From Stomorhina lunata (taxonomy: Eukaryota; Arthropoda; Insecta; Diptera; Rhiniidae): DNA of 64,000 nucleotides. A program made the position numbers and the translations under genes. Below the pieces are notes generated by a model. The model made no database searches. It saw nothing but the letters and a program-made list of their open reading frames with translations, and had not been told where the DNA came from. Shown in pieces: positions 23,150 through 35,274 of the stretch; position 1 is the stretch's first letter; every line of letters begins with the position of its first letter. The stretch is from positions 96,101,998 to 96,165,997 of the forward strand of contig OW121743.1 of the NCBI GenBank assembly GCA_933228675.1, read 5' to 3'.

Positions 23150-23660
23150 CAGCCTAACCACAGAACAAATTTTAAAGTCGATTTTATATAAAATCGACTT
23201 TACTTTAAAGTCGACTTTTTCAATTTTTCGTACCATAAGAAATTTTTAAAATAAAACTTTGAAAATATTTTTAAACAAATACATTCAAATATTACAAAAG
23301 CTTTCTTCAATAAATAGAAATAGTAAAATAAAATTTCAAAAAATTCAAAAAAAAAAAAAATATTAAGAAAATTTTGTGTTCATTAGACAAAACAGCATAA
23401 ATTAATATTTAAAATTTTTTCATAATATAATGAAAAATTGTTTAAGTGCTCATCAGTTTTTACAGTTCAGTTTTTTTTTTGATTTAACTTTTTTTTCCAA
23501 CGGATCACAAAATGAAAAATATTCAAAAAGAAAAAGCTTTTTTTAGTTTTTAAAATGAAGTTTTCAAATTTAATTTAAAATTTGTTTTGTGGTACGATTT
23601 TCAAAACAAAGTCGACTTTTTCGGTCTAACATCGACTTTAAATGTTCTGTGGTTAGGCTG
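23150..23660. mobile_element. MITE, 511 bp, CAG...CTG termini
   Basis: The termini are CAGCCTAACCACAGAACA (23150-23167) and its exact reverse complement TGTTCTGTGGTTAGGCTG (23643-23660). The match continues inward as TTTAAAGTCGAT on the left and ATCGACTTTAAA on the right. Flanking TAT occurs on both sides (23147-23149 and 23661-23663), a possible 3-bp target duplication. Next to each end are extra AAAGTCGACTTT-type palindromes. No transposase frame is present. The superfamily is not certain. Confidence 0.8.
23173..23202. other. Perfect 30-bp palindrome inside the MITE
   Basis: A run centred between 23187 and 23188 reads the same on both strands over 30 bp, with arms TTAAAGTCGATTTTA / TAAAATCGACTTTAA. 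A further TTTAAAGTCGACTTT follows at once. Such subterminal palindromes may be transposase-binding repeats; that role is inferred. Confidence 0.75.
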
Positions 23661-24700
23661 TATGTTTCTAATGTAAAATTTCAATCAACAAAACTTGAAA
23701 GCCAACAAATCATTATGAAACTTAATAAATTACTAATTATATTCAAAATAAATTTTCTGCAGCTTTTTCCAGAACCCCTCAAGTGCAGACTTAACACTCA
23801 ACAAATTAGGCTTATAAAAAACGTTAATCTTTAAATGTTTAGCCTAAAACTTCTAAACAAAATACGATAATAACTAAGTGATAAGTTTTCTTTTCTAAGA
23901 ATTAAATAAATAAGAATTAAATAAAATTGCCAAAGCCAGCCACAATTCTTCTTGAAGTTTAATCAAAATTAATTTCAAATATGAAATAAAACGTTAAGAT
24001 TTCAGTTTATGAAAGCAAAGAAAACAATAATTTAAATCAACACAAGTAAAAGCTAAGAAAACGATTTTCTTATTTTTGTATTAAATAAAAGAAAAACAAT
24101 GAAAAGAAAAACATTTTACATAACACATTATCTCAAATTATGCTAAATTTAATATAAAGCAAATTATTTTCCAACTGACCTACTAACAAAACAGTACATA
24201 AATTATTTGCCATATAAATACAATAAACACACTCACCAAAGACAGTTTTATCCTGTCATGGAGCTGCATAGACAAACACATTTGTACTTGTAGTGTTTGT
24301 GTGTGTGTTTGGTTTGGTTTGGTCTTTCCCCCCCTAAAAATTTACTTTAGATTTTCTACTTTCTTATGATAATTTTTTGTTTCTTTTGATTCGTTTTGTT
24401 GGTTTGGTTTAGTTTAGTCAGTTAGTTAGTGAATAAATGTATGAATGAATGAATGAGTAAGTGAGCCCATGTTCTATAAAACTGTTCCTCTTCCTTTGCC
24501 ATTATGCTGATTTTTGTTTGTGTAAGGAGAACGAAGAACAACACAAACAATAAAAAAACAAAAAAATAACTGAATTTCACATAGACAAACAAAATGAGTA
24601 ACTAAAGATAAGCAAATTAAAGTTTATTTATTTTAGTTATATGGGTATTTCAAGTAATTTTTGAATTTGGTTTAACAAAAGTAAAAGGAGTTAGTTTCAA
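23661..24700. other. Spacer with mixed composition; no gene seen
   Basis: The first part is A/T-rich. The part at 24230-24490 is less so and includes GACAGTTTTATCCTGTC (a 7-bp inverted repeat), a GTGTTTGTGTGTGTG run, GGTTTGGTTTGGT and ATGAATGAATGAATGAG. I can assign no function. Confidence 0.35.
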
Positions 24701-24701
24701 T

Positions 24702-26100
24702 GTTTTCTAAAGAAATTTTATGAAAGTGATAAGTTTGCTTAAGAAATTTTATCACAGCGATACACTTTTTAAAGAAATTTTATCATAGAGATTCATTTTT
24801 TAGAGAAATTTTATAACAATGATAAAGTTTCTTTAGAAAATTTATCACTGTGATATAATTTTTTTACAATCTACAATTTACAATTTTTGTTGAAAAATTT
24901 ATTACGGTGATAAAATTTCTTTAGAAAATTTATGGCTTGATAACATTTTTCTTAGAAAATTTTTCACTGTCATACAATTTTTTTGCAAAATTTATCACAT
25001 GTGATTAAATTTCTTAACAAATTTATCACTGTGATAGAATTTATTTTCAAAATTTATCACTGTTATTAAATTTCTTTAAAAATTTATCACTGTTATAGAA
25101 TTTCTTTTCAAAATTTATCACTGTGATAAAATATCTTTAGAAAATTTATCACTGTGATAAAATTTCTTTAAAAGTTCTTCATTGTGATCAAATTTCTTTA
25201 GAAAATTTATCATTGTGATAAAATATCTTTAGAAAATTTTTCACTGTGATAAAATTTCTTTAAAAATTTGTCACTGTGATCAAATTTCTTTAGAAAACTT
25301 ATCATTGTCATAAAATATCTTTAGAAAATTTATCACTTTGATTAAATTTCTTTAAAAATTTATCACTGTTATAAAATATTTTTAGAAAATTTATCACTTT
25401 GATAAAATTTCATTGCAAAATTTATCACTGTGATTAAATATCTTTAAAAATTTATCACTGTTATAGAATTTCTTTAGAAAATTTATCACTGTGATAAAAT
25501 AACTTTAGAAAATTTATAACTTTGATAAAAATTTCATTGCAAAATTTATCACTGTCATAAAATTTCTTTGCAAAATTTATCACTGTTATTGAATTTCTTT
25601 AAGAATTTTCTTTAGAAAATGTATCACTGTGATAAAATATCTTTAGAAAATTTATCACTTTGATTAAATTTCTTTAAAAATTAATCACAGTAATAAAATT
25701 TCTTTAGAAAATTTATCACTGTGATAAAATATCTTTAAAAAATTTAACACTGTGATGAAATTTCTTTGCAAAATGTATAGCTGTGATTAAATTTTTTTAA
25801 AAGTTTGTCGCTGTGATACAATTTATTTTAAAAATTTATAACTGTGAGAAAATATCTTTAGAAAATTTATCACTTTGATAAAATTTCATTGCAAAATTTA
25901 TCACTGTGATTAAATTTCTTTAAAAATTTGTCACAGTGATAGAATTTCTTTAGGAAATTTATCACTGTGTTAAAATATCTTTAGAAAATGTATCACTGTG
26001 ATAAAATTTCTTTGCAAAATTTATCACTGTGATTAATTTTTTTTTTTTTAATTAATCTCTGTGATAGAATTTCTTTAGAAAATTTATCAATGTGATTAGC
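24702..26100. repeat. Minisatellite family C, mainly TTATCACTGTGATAA orientation
   Basis: About 40 units of roughly 30-31 bp combine a near-palindrome TTATCACTGTGATAA with AATTTCTTTAGAAAA. From 24702 to about 24825 the units run as the reverse complement (TTTCTAAAGAAATTTTATCA), then flip to the forward form and stay so to about 26100. Copies carry substitutions such as TTATCACTTTGATTAA, so the array is not freshly amplified. It contains no coding frames. Confidence 0.9.
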
Positions 26101-26990
26101 ATAGTGAAAAATTTTCCTAAGAATTTTTATCACAGCGACAAATTTTCTAAAGAAATTCTATCACAGTGATAAATTTTTTAAAGAAATTTTGTCACACTGA
26201 TTAAATTTGAAAAAAAATAGTTATAAATTTTCTAACAAAATTTTATTACACAGAAAAATTATAAAAATTGGATCTCAATGACAATTTTTCTCAAAAAAAA
26301 CTTTATCAATATTAATACAATTTCATCACAGTATAATTTATTTATTTTGATTTTTAAAAAAAACTTATCATAGTGATCAATTTTCTACATAAGTTTTTTC
26401 ACAGTCATAAATTTTCTTAAGAAATTTTATTACAGAGATTCATTTTCTAAAAAAATTTGATCACAGTGACAATTTTTTAAAAATGTTTATCACAGAGATA
26501 AATCTCTTAAAGAGGTTCTATGTTAGTATTGAAATTTCTTAAGGTGATCAATTTTCCAAAGAAATTTTAACATAGTGATATCACTGTGATACGTTAAAAA
26601 AAAATTAGCATAGTGACAAATTTTCTAGAGAAATTTTATCACAGTGATAAATTTTCTAAAAAAATTTTATCGCAGTGTTACATTGTTAAAAAAAATTTTA
26701 AAACAGTGATAAAGTCTCTAAAGAAATTTTATCACAGTTATAAATTTTTTAAAGAAATTTTATCATAGTGATAAATTTTCTTAAGAAATTTTATCACGTG
26801 ATAAATTTTCTAAAGAAATTTTACCACGGTGATAAATTTTCTAAAGGAATTTAATCACAGTGATAAAGTTTCTAAAGAAATTTTATCACAATAAAAAAAT
26901 TTTCTAAGCAAATTTTACTACAGCGATAAATTTTCAAAAGCAATTTTATCACAGTAATAAATTTTTAAAATTGTTCAATTTTAAACAATT
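26101..26990. repeat. Minisatellite family C, inverted block
   Basis: The same unit continues without a gap but on the other strand: AATTTTCTAAAGAAATTTTA followed by TCACAGTGATA. About 29 units are present. The flip at about 26100 makes the whole array a large imperfect inverted repeat with arms near 0.9 kb and no spacer. Confidence 0.9.
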
Positions 26991-28254
26991 AAAAAAATTT
27001 GTTAAAAGCCCATATATGTATATTTTCAGTTAGTGTATGATTGTTTTGTATATTTATATGGCCAAAAGTATGTCTGTCTGTTTGTTTAACTCACACATTT
27101 GTATAATGTTGATTTTTTTGTTGACTAAAACAATTTATCAACTTTTTTCAGTATTTCCTCATATTTCCGTGCAAAATAAAAAATTTCAAAAATATCTGCC
27201 TTTACTGCTTTTGCTTCAAACAATCCGACAGAGTGAAAAAGACATTAGTTTGTAGCCGAGTTTACAAAAAATAGAAAGAAAAATTTCAACTAACTTTTTC
27301 ACTTTTTTCGTAGTTGTTTGTATAGTATTTCTCACTTTATGTCGGTTGTGAGTGTTTTATAATAATATTAAATGTAGACTATTAAACATGGCAACACAGA
27401 GAGTGAAATTGAAATGAAAAAATGTGAAAATAAAAAAAAACACAAACTGTGAAATGAAAACTCTATAGGATTCAAAACGAAAAAAAAATTATATTCATTT
27501 TGTTAATAAACACTTACAACTGACACCAGCCTGTATAAAGTTATTTTTTTTCCCTACTTTTCCCAACACTTAACTCAACGTTTGTGTGTATTTTGTAAAT
27601 TTTATTTCTAAAGTTTCCTTTTTTAATTCTTGTCTATTAGATTTCGTGCTTATATTCCTTTTCATGTACATAAGCTACCGCACACTACATGTAGGTCAGA
27701 GGACGTTACGTTTGCGATTTGCTGTGAATAGTATTTACATATTAAAGTATTAAAAAATGAAAAAGAAAAATATGACAAAAAAAAAAAAAAAAGAAATCTA
27801 AATAGTTTATATTCCATTAGGTTTGACGTTATTTGAATCTGTATCTCAAATTCTATTATAAACAGCATAAAAATAATAACGTTGATGAGAAAAGAGGAAT
27901 GAAGTTGTGACACGAATATAAAAAGATAGAGTGTAATTTAGTTTATTTTAAATAATATTGTAGAGATTTTTATAATTTATAATAACATCAGAGATTTTCT
28001 GCCATGTAGACAGTTTTCTAAATGAAATGTAAAAGATTTTACGATTGGTCAATTTTTGAATGTTTTATATGTTAATGCTAACACTACTCTTCACTGGAAT
28101 AGGTGCACTTTTTTTTTAGGAATTATAGTGAATTTTATACAAAAATCAAAGAAAAACATTGGATTTCTACTTATAGAAACTAAAAAAATGTAGCAAAACC
28201 CAAACTGAGTGATAAAATTAAATACTGTTGAATTTTTGTACAGCAAAAAATTAA
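26991..28254. other. Spacer; no gene seen
   Basis: This is unique-looking A/T-rich DNA between minisatellite blocks. Short frames at 27037-27255 (plus) and 27662-27913 (minus) are hydrophobic or simple in composition and have no recognisable domain. Confidence 0.4.
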
Positions 28255-28560
28255 AAAAAAATGGAATCACAGCAATACATTTTCCAAAGAAATTTTATTA
28301 CTGTGAAAAATTTTCTAAAGAAATTTTATGACAGTGAAAAATTTTCTAAGAAATTTTATCACAGTGAAAAATTTTCTAAAGAAATCTTGTCACAGCAATA
28401 CAATTTTCTAAAAAAATCTTATCCCAGCGAAATAAATAAATAAATTTTATCACGTTAATAAACTTTCTGAAGAACTTAACTAAGAAATTCATAAAAGTTA
28501 TAAACATGAAATTATAAACTATAAATTTTATATATGAGAAAAATTCCCTAAAAAAATTTT
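28255..28560. repeat. Minisatellite family C, short block
   Basis: About ten units of AATTTTCTAAAGAAATTTTA plus TCACAGTGAAA, in the same orientation as 26101-26990. The two frames crossing it (28261-28443 plus and 28376-28564 minus) are translations of the repeat. Confidence 0.8.
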
Positions 28561-28639
28561 TCAAGAAGTTAAGACTTTACAAAATTCTGTATAGGAATTT
28601 TTTTTATATTTCCTTAGCAAATTTTTTTACACTGAACAA

Positions 28640-28990
28640 TTTTCTTTTTCCATAAATAGTAAAATTTTTAAAAAATTTCCATAAATTGTAAAATTTTTAA
28701 AAAAATTTCCATAGATTGCAACATTTTTAAAAAATTTCCATATATTGTAAAATTTTAAGAAAATTTCCATAAATTGTAAAATTTGAAAAGAATATCCATA
28801 AATTTTAAAATAAAAACTTAAATAGTGAATTCTGTAACATGATCAATTTTATAAAATCTAAATATTGAAAAATTATTCACAAACATTTTTTACATAAATT
28901 GTTAAATTTCAAAAAAAAAAATAATAATAATTAAAAAAGTACCTAAATTGTAAAATTTTGAAAACATAACCTCTAACGACGAAATTTGCT
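28640..28990. repeat. Minisatellite family E, first block
   Basis: Units of about 29-30 bp, AATTTCCATAAATTG plus TAAAATTTTTAAAAA, are clear to about 28800 and then decay. Confidence 0.75.
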
Positions 28991-29159
28991 TAAATATAAA
29001 TAAGTCTTTAAAAAATGTTTGTATGCTGATAAAAAATATATGTCTCTATGCATTAAAAAAAACTTTACTTTGTTGACTATTTGACCTCAGTGGTGTAGGG
29101 TATCAGGGCTCGCTAGACTATTATATTTTTAAACTTGTTTTTAAATAAAAACTGTAGAA

Positions 29160-30120
29160 CTTTTAAAAAATTTCCATAAATTGTAAAATTTTTAAAAATT
29201 TCTATAAATTGTAAAATTTTTAAAAATTTCTATAAATTGTTAAATTTCTATAAAATTTCCATAAATTGTAAAATTTTTAAAAATTTCCATAAATTGTAAA
29301 ATTTTTAAAAAATTTCCATAAATTGTAAAATTTTTACAAATTTCCATATATTGTAAAATTTTATGAAATTTACATAAATTGTAAAATTTGTATAAAATTT
29401 CCATAAATTGTAAAATTTAAAAAAAAAAATTTCATGAATTGTAAAATTTTTATGAAATTTCTATAAATTGTAAAATTTTTAAAAATTTCCATAAATTGTA
29501 AAATTTTTTAAAATTTCTATAAATTGTACTATTTTTAAAAATTTCTATAAAATGTAAAATTTTTATGAAATTTCCATAAATTGAAAAATTTTTAAAAAAT
29601 TTCAATAAATTGTAAAATTTTTACAAATTTCCATAAATTGTAAAATTTTTATGAAATTTACATAAATTGTAAAATTAAAAAAAAAAATTTTTAAATTTCC
29701 ATAAATTGTAAAATTTTTAAAAAATTTCCATAAATTGTAAAATTTTTAAAAAATTCCATAAATTGTAAAATTTTTAAAAAATTTCCATAGATTGTAAAAT
29801 TTTTAAAAAATTTCCATCAATTGTAAAATTTTTAAAAATTTCCATAAATTGTAAAATTTTTAAAAAATTTCCATATATTGTAAAATTTTTTAAAAATTTC
29901 CATTGATTGTAAAATTTTTAAAAATTTTTGCATAAAGTGTATAATTTGAAAAAAAATTAGATATTAAAACTAAATATTGAAAAAGTATTCATAAACATTA
30001 ATAAATTGTTAAATTAACAAAAAAAATAAAAAAAAATCACATGAAATGAAAAATTTTTGAATTTTTTCACTTTGACAAATTTTTAAAAAATTTTAATATT
30101 TTGTAAAATATTTATTTATT
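29160..30120. repeat. Minisatellite family E, main block
   Basis: About 27 clear units of AATTTCCATAAATTG plus TAAAATTTTTAAAA with a 28-31-bp period run to about 29950, then decay. Copies are similar but not identical. A short non-repeat stretch (29040-29155) separates it from the first block. No gene is present. Confidence 0.85.
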
Positions 30121-31849
30121 ACAAAATTGTATACTTTCACATTTTTGCTTAATTAAAATTTAAGTACTCAAAGGGTCTTGGCTTAAATGTTTAATAAAAA
30201 ATATTTTTATAATTACAAATAATCCCAGTTGATATTTCTGCACAATCACCTTCACTAGGTCAAATACATATACATTTGTATTTATTTAATCCATTTAAAC
30301 TGCATGCCTTTTAGCAAATCAATCATAAAGTGAAATTATTATTGACTTACAATTTAATCAAATTTTCCACAAACTTGACCGAGTTTTTCTACATATTGCA
30401 CATTTGTAGTGAAAACATAAGAATACCTTAAAATATGGGTTGGTCCAATTTAAGTGATTTTCCACTGAAATTACAAAAGGAAAGGAAAACTAAAAAAAGT
30501 CATTATAACCATTTTTCACAAAAAAAATTTATGGTTCTGACTGTTTGTTGTTGCTAAATTAAATAAAACATTTAAATATTTATTATGGCAAGTTTGTGGA
30601 AAATAGGACAAAATAAAGTAGAACTACCTAACGAACTCATCATTATAGGTTTTGTGGTGGATGTATGCAATTGCTTTAACACAGCTGCAACTGCTGTTAA
30701 TATTAGTGTTGTTATTGTCTTTATTTTCTAGAACAGCAACGTGTAAAAACGAAGCGATTACACTATACAACGTTTAACTAAGAAAATTTTTGTTTTCAAA
30801 AAAATAATAAAGTGAAAGGGGAGAAGGGCTTGTAAATCGAAAAAAGAGAGCTTTTTATTATTACATTTTTTTTGATACTTTCATTACTATTTCGCATATG
30901 ATGCCAAAATATCTATATTTGCTTATAATATATTTTTGTATATGTATTTTTTTAAATACTTTATATAATAAAAAACAATTGTTTTTATATATTATATATT
31001 AAGTTTTTTTTTGTTTTAGTTATTGTTATTAAAGCAAACTACTCTTTGGGTATATAAGTTTGTTTCGCTGTACAAATAAGTTTGTATACACTTTGGCCTA
31101 TTGTGCCAGTGGTATTTGTGGAAAGCATGAATGGCAGTGGCAGTTATAATGACGTTAACACATACAAATACATATGTAAAATATAAATATATACCACATG
31201 AACTCTTTATACATAAATACTTGTCTGTGCATCTAGTGTCTATATAACACCATTTTTATATATCAAAGCATGCAAAAAAAATATTGTAAAATTTCTTGTA
31301 CGTTTATTGCCAAACTACCACTCAGTCAACCCAAGCAAAGCCAAACAAACCAAAGCAATTCAGTCAAGCCAACAACTATCGAAAAAGTCCAACAAACTTA
31401 TTCACTCACTCACTAGCTGACGGACTGTCTGACTGGCTGAATCACTAGTTCGTTTACCCAATCAACCGCCATATAGTCAAATAGTCATTTAAACTAGGAC
31501 ATCCGTTTTTTATTTTTTTGCTAAATTTTCACACACTCGCATGAAGAAAGTTTATTTATTTTTTGTTGTTAAAATATACAACAATTTCGAAAAAATAGTG
31601 ACGCTTTTGCTATTAAACAAAATAAAAACACGAAAGTACAAAAATATACGAAAGACAAGAAGGAAAGACATAAAGTTTGATAAGGAAATGTTTAAAGGAA
31701 TTAATTCATCAAAGATAGTTTCCTAGTAATCAAAATTATATATTGAAATAATGAAAATAATCCAGCTAATTAATTAAAAAAGAGTTTTGGTCCACCCCCT
31801 TAAAATGAACTTTAGTTGTTTAATTCTGTAAACTTATATAATTTTCCAA
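30121..31849. other. Spacer; no gene seen
   Basis: This is unique-looking sequence. The part at about 30590-30740 and 31060-31450 is somewhat richer in G and C (CACAGCTGCAACTGCTG, CAAGCAAAGCCAAACAAACC, CTCACTCACTAGCTGACGG). It could hold regulatory sites, but I see nothing that identifies one. The 61-residue frame at 31541-31726 is lysine-rich and not accepted. Confidence 0.4.
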
Positions 31850-32535
31850 AGAAATTAACCCACGTACAATTTTTTTAAACAGTAAAAATTGTCTAATAAA
31901 TTTTCTAAAGAATTTTAATTACGACAAAAAATTTTCTAAAAAAAGTTATCACAGTAATAAATTTTCTAAAGAAATTTTATCACATCAATAAATTTTGTAA
32001 AGAAATTTTATCACAATGATAAATTTTCTAAATAAATTTTAATCACAGTGATACATTTTCTGATAAATTTTATCACAGTAATAAATTTCTAACGAAATCT
32101 GAATACAGTGATAAATTTTTTAATGAAAATCTATTATAGTGATAAATTTTCTGAAGATATTTTATAACAGTGATAATTTTCTAAAGAATTTTTATCACAG
32201 TAAAAAATTTTCTAAAGAAATCGTATCACAAAAAAAATCTTAAAAAATTATAGTACAATTAAAATTTTTTTAAAGAAATTTTATCACAAAGAAAAATTTT
32301 CTAAAGAAATTTTAGCACATTTATAAATTTCGAAAGAAAATTTTATAACATTTCTTAATTCTGTAAAGAACTATTAAAACCGTCATACATTTTATATAGA
32401 AATTTGATCACTATAAAATGTTACTTAAGAAATTTTATCAGAGGGAAAAAATTTATTACAATAAAAAATTTTCTTAAGAAATTTTATCACAGTTAAAAAT
32501 TTTCTAATGAAATCGTATCACAAAAAAAATTCTTA
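31850..32535. repeat. Minisatellite family C, third block
   Basis: AATTTTCTAAAGAAATTTTA plus TCACAGTGATA units recur in the same orientation as 26101-26990, with many point changes. It runs almost directly into a family E block. Confidence 0.8.
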
Positions 32536-32564
32536 ATAAATAAATTGTATAATTTAAAAAAAAT

Positions 32565-32875
32565 GTAATATTTTAAAAAGATTTCCATAAATCGTAAAAT
32601 TTTAAAAAAATTTCCATAAATTGTAAAATTTTTAAAAAGTTTCCATAAATTGTGAAATTTTCAAAAAAGTTTCCATAAATTGTGAAATTTTTAAAAAATT
32701 TCCATAAATTGTAAAATTTTTAAAAAATTTCCATAAATTGTGAAATTTTTAAAAGATTTCCATAAATTGTGAAATTTTTAAAAAATTTCCATAAACTGTG
32801 AAATTTTTAAAAAATTTCCAAAAATTGTAAAATTTTTAAAAAATTTCCATAAATTGTAAAGTTTGAAAAAAATTG
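32565..32875. repeat. Minisatellite family E, third block
   Basis: About ten units of TTTCCATAAATTGTGAAATT plus TTTAAAAAA at roughly 30-bp spacing, with a local TTGTGAAA variant spread through most copies, which suggests recent local amplification. Confidence 0.85.
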
Positions 32876-32974
32876 TATGTCAATGAAAAAAGAAATACAT
32901 TTTTTAATATTGAATTTTGTAACATGAACAATTAAATAAAAGCTAAATATTGAAAAATTATTTATTGACATTAT

Positions 32975-33840
32975 AAAATTTTTCTAAAGAAATTTTATTA
33001 GTGTAAAAAATTTTGTTACAATAAAAAATTTTCTAAAGAAATTATATCGCAGTGAAAAATTTTCTTAAGAAATTTCATCACAATCAAAAGTTTTACAAAA
33101 AAAATTTCTCACAATGAAAACTTTTTAAAAGAAATTTCATCACAATGAAAAATTTTCTAAATAAATTTTATCACAGTGAAAAATTTGCTTAAAAAAAATT
33201 TTATCATAAGGAAAATTTTTCTAAAGAAATTTTTTTACTGGTAAAGAAATTTGTATTGCTGAAGAAATTTTATCACAATGAAAAGTTTTATAAAGTAATT
33301 TTTTCACAGTGAAAATTTTTCTTGTGAAAATTTATCACAGTAAAAAATGTTCTTAAGAAATTTTATCACAATGAAAAATTTTCCAAAGAAATTTTGTCAC
33401 AGTAAAATAATTTCTAAAAAATTTAATCACAACGATAGATTTTTTTCTTTAAAAATTGTATCTTAAAAAATGTTATCACAGTGATATATTTCCTGAAAAA
33501 CCTTGATCACAGTGAATAATTTTCTAAAGAATTTTTATTTAAGTAAAAAATTTTATCACAGTAATTAATTTTTTGGTAATTTTTATGATAGTGACAAATT
33601 CTTTAAAAAAAACGTTATCACAGTGAATGATTAAGTACAAAATTTATAACAGTGAAAAATTTCGTAAAGATATTTAATCACAATAAAAAAATTTCTTAAG
33701 AAATTTTATTACAGTATTAAGTTCTTTTTTCACGGTGATAAATTTTCTAAAAATTTTTATCACATTGATAATTTTTTAAAAAGTTTTGTCATGGTGATCA
33801 TTTTTCTTGGAAAATTTTATCACAGTGATAAATTTTTTCC
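32975..33840. repeat. Minisatellite family C, fourth block
   Basis: AATTTTCTAAAGAAATTTTA plus TCACAGTGAAAA units again run in the same orientation as 26101-26990. Families C and E therefore alternate C-C-E-E-C-E-C between 24.7 and 33.8 kb. Confidence 0.8.
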
Positions 33841-34763
33841 TCGTAATACAATTTCCAAATAAATCACAACGAAATATATGTAATCAAAGTATTTACGTTT
33901 TACAAAACATCAAAAATTTGACATCTCCTCTTATCATTTAAACAAATGTGAATGACATTTTTTATAATGACCTTTCCGTAACCCATCACAAAAATCAACA
34001 TTTTAATCTTTTACTTAATTAAATTATTCCTTAAGTTAATTCCTAAATATCTTTTCTCTATTTGTCAAACATTAATTTGAAGTGTTTTATCGTATTAAAG
34101 GTTTGTCTCTATAACAAAATGATTCCTTTTTCCCCCAAAGGCAATTAGCAAAGTGATAATTGAATAAAAAAATTAAATTTTATAGGGGCAGAAAATTAAA
34201 TAAATTATGAGTCAATGAGTTAATGTAAATGGCAACTAATTCAATAATTGGATAATTTAAATATTTGTTGTAGGAATATTAAGCAGTAATTATTTTATGT
34301 TTTAAGTAATTAGTTCAAAGGCTTATTTTATACAACTGTAAACAAATAAAACTAAAATGGTGTTCAATTTTGGTTCTTAATACATAAATTTGTAAAAAAG
34401 TTCTTGGATTTAATACCTTTAAAACTCTGCTTGAAGAGTGTCGTATATTTGGCTGCATGTCTGTCTTTTCCCTTTATTTTGTTGGTATTGTTATTGTTAT
34501 TATTGCATTATTTTACTTTCTTTTACTATAACATGCATAGTATATTGAGACATGGATAAATATATTTGTATATACTCATAAAATATCAGCGTTACTGAGT
34601 TATACTAAGTAAAGAATATGATTCAAACAAGCAACTGCCGCTTGCAAACTATTGTATCTGAATGGAAATCTTAAAGCAAAGTTTTCTAAATAATACATAT
34701 ATTTTAAGGGCACATATGACTCAATGTTCGATCTTAGGCAGAAAATGCAAAAATATGAAGGCT
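33841..34763. other. Spacer; no gene seen
   Basis: Unique A/T-rich DNA without a convincing frame or repeat. Confidence 0.4.
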
Positions 34764-34874
34764 GGGGGGTTACTGCGTATCTCGATTCGAAAATAAAACT
34801 GTTCGAATTTGTATGCTTAAAGCATTGGGTTTCGAAAATAATTTCTTTCGAATCGAAATACACAGTAACCCCCC
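34764..34874. mobile_element. 111-bp hairpin MITE with GGGGGG...CCCCCC ends
   Basis: The left end GGGGGGTTACTGCGTATCTC continues GATTCGAAA; the right end is its reverse complement with two mismatches in 29 bp (TTTCGAATCGAAATACACAG then TAACCCCCC). The interior adds further pairing (TTCGAA palindromes and an ATGCT-TAA-AGCAT tip), so almost the whole element folds into one hairpin. The six-G ends are very unlike the A/T-rich surroundings. The minus-strand frame at 34600-34884 that crosses it is a by-product. Target duplication was not identified. Confidence 0.75.
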
Positions 34875-35274
34875 TGACTTTCACAAAGTTATGACTGTTT
34901 TTGGTATATTTTCAAAATGTTCATATACTAGATCAAACCACTAATTCTTGATTTTCCTCGAAATATGCAGATATATGCAGATGAATTATATGCCGTTGTA
35001 TAGCTTAGGCTTAAGCTTTTTATTAGTGACAGCCCTCTTATAACTAAAGTAAGCACATCTACCTAATATTGGGTAATTTTTAAATATTTTTAAATAATTA
35101 ATATTAAAATGAAAAAAAAAAACAGTTTATATGTAATTTTAAATCGATCAAGTTAAAGCTTAGAACTTTGCCAAGTTTAGTTAGCTTTAAATTAAATTTA
35201 TGTATATACGTACTATAAATCAGCTTGATCATATTATAGCTCGAAATTGATATTAAATTGGTTTAATTAAAATT
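34875..35274. other. Spacer; no gene seen
   Basis: A/T-rich sequence with no assignable feature. Confidence 0.4.
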
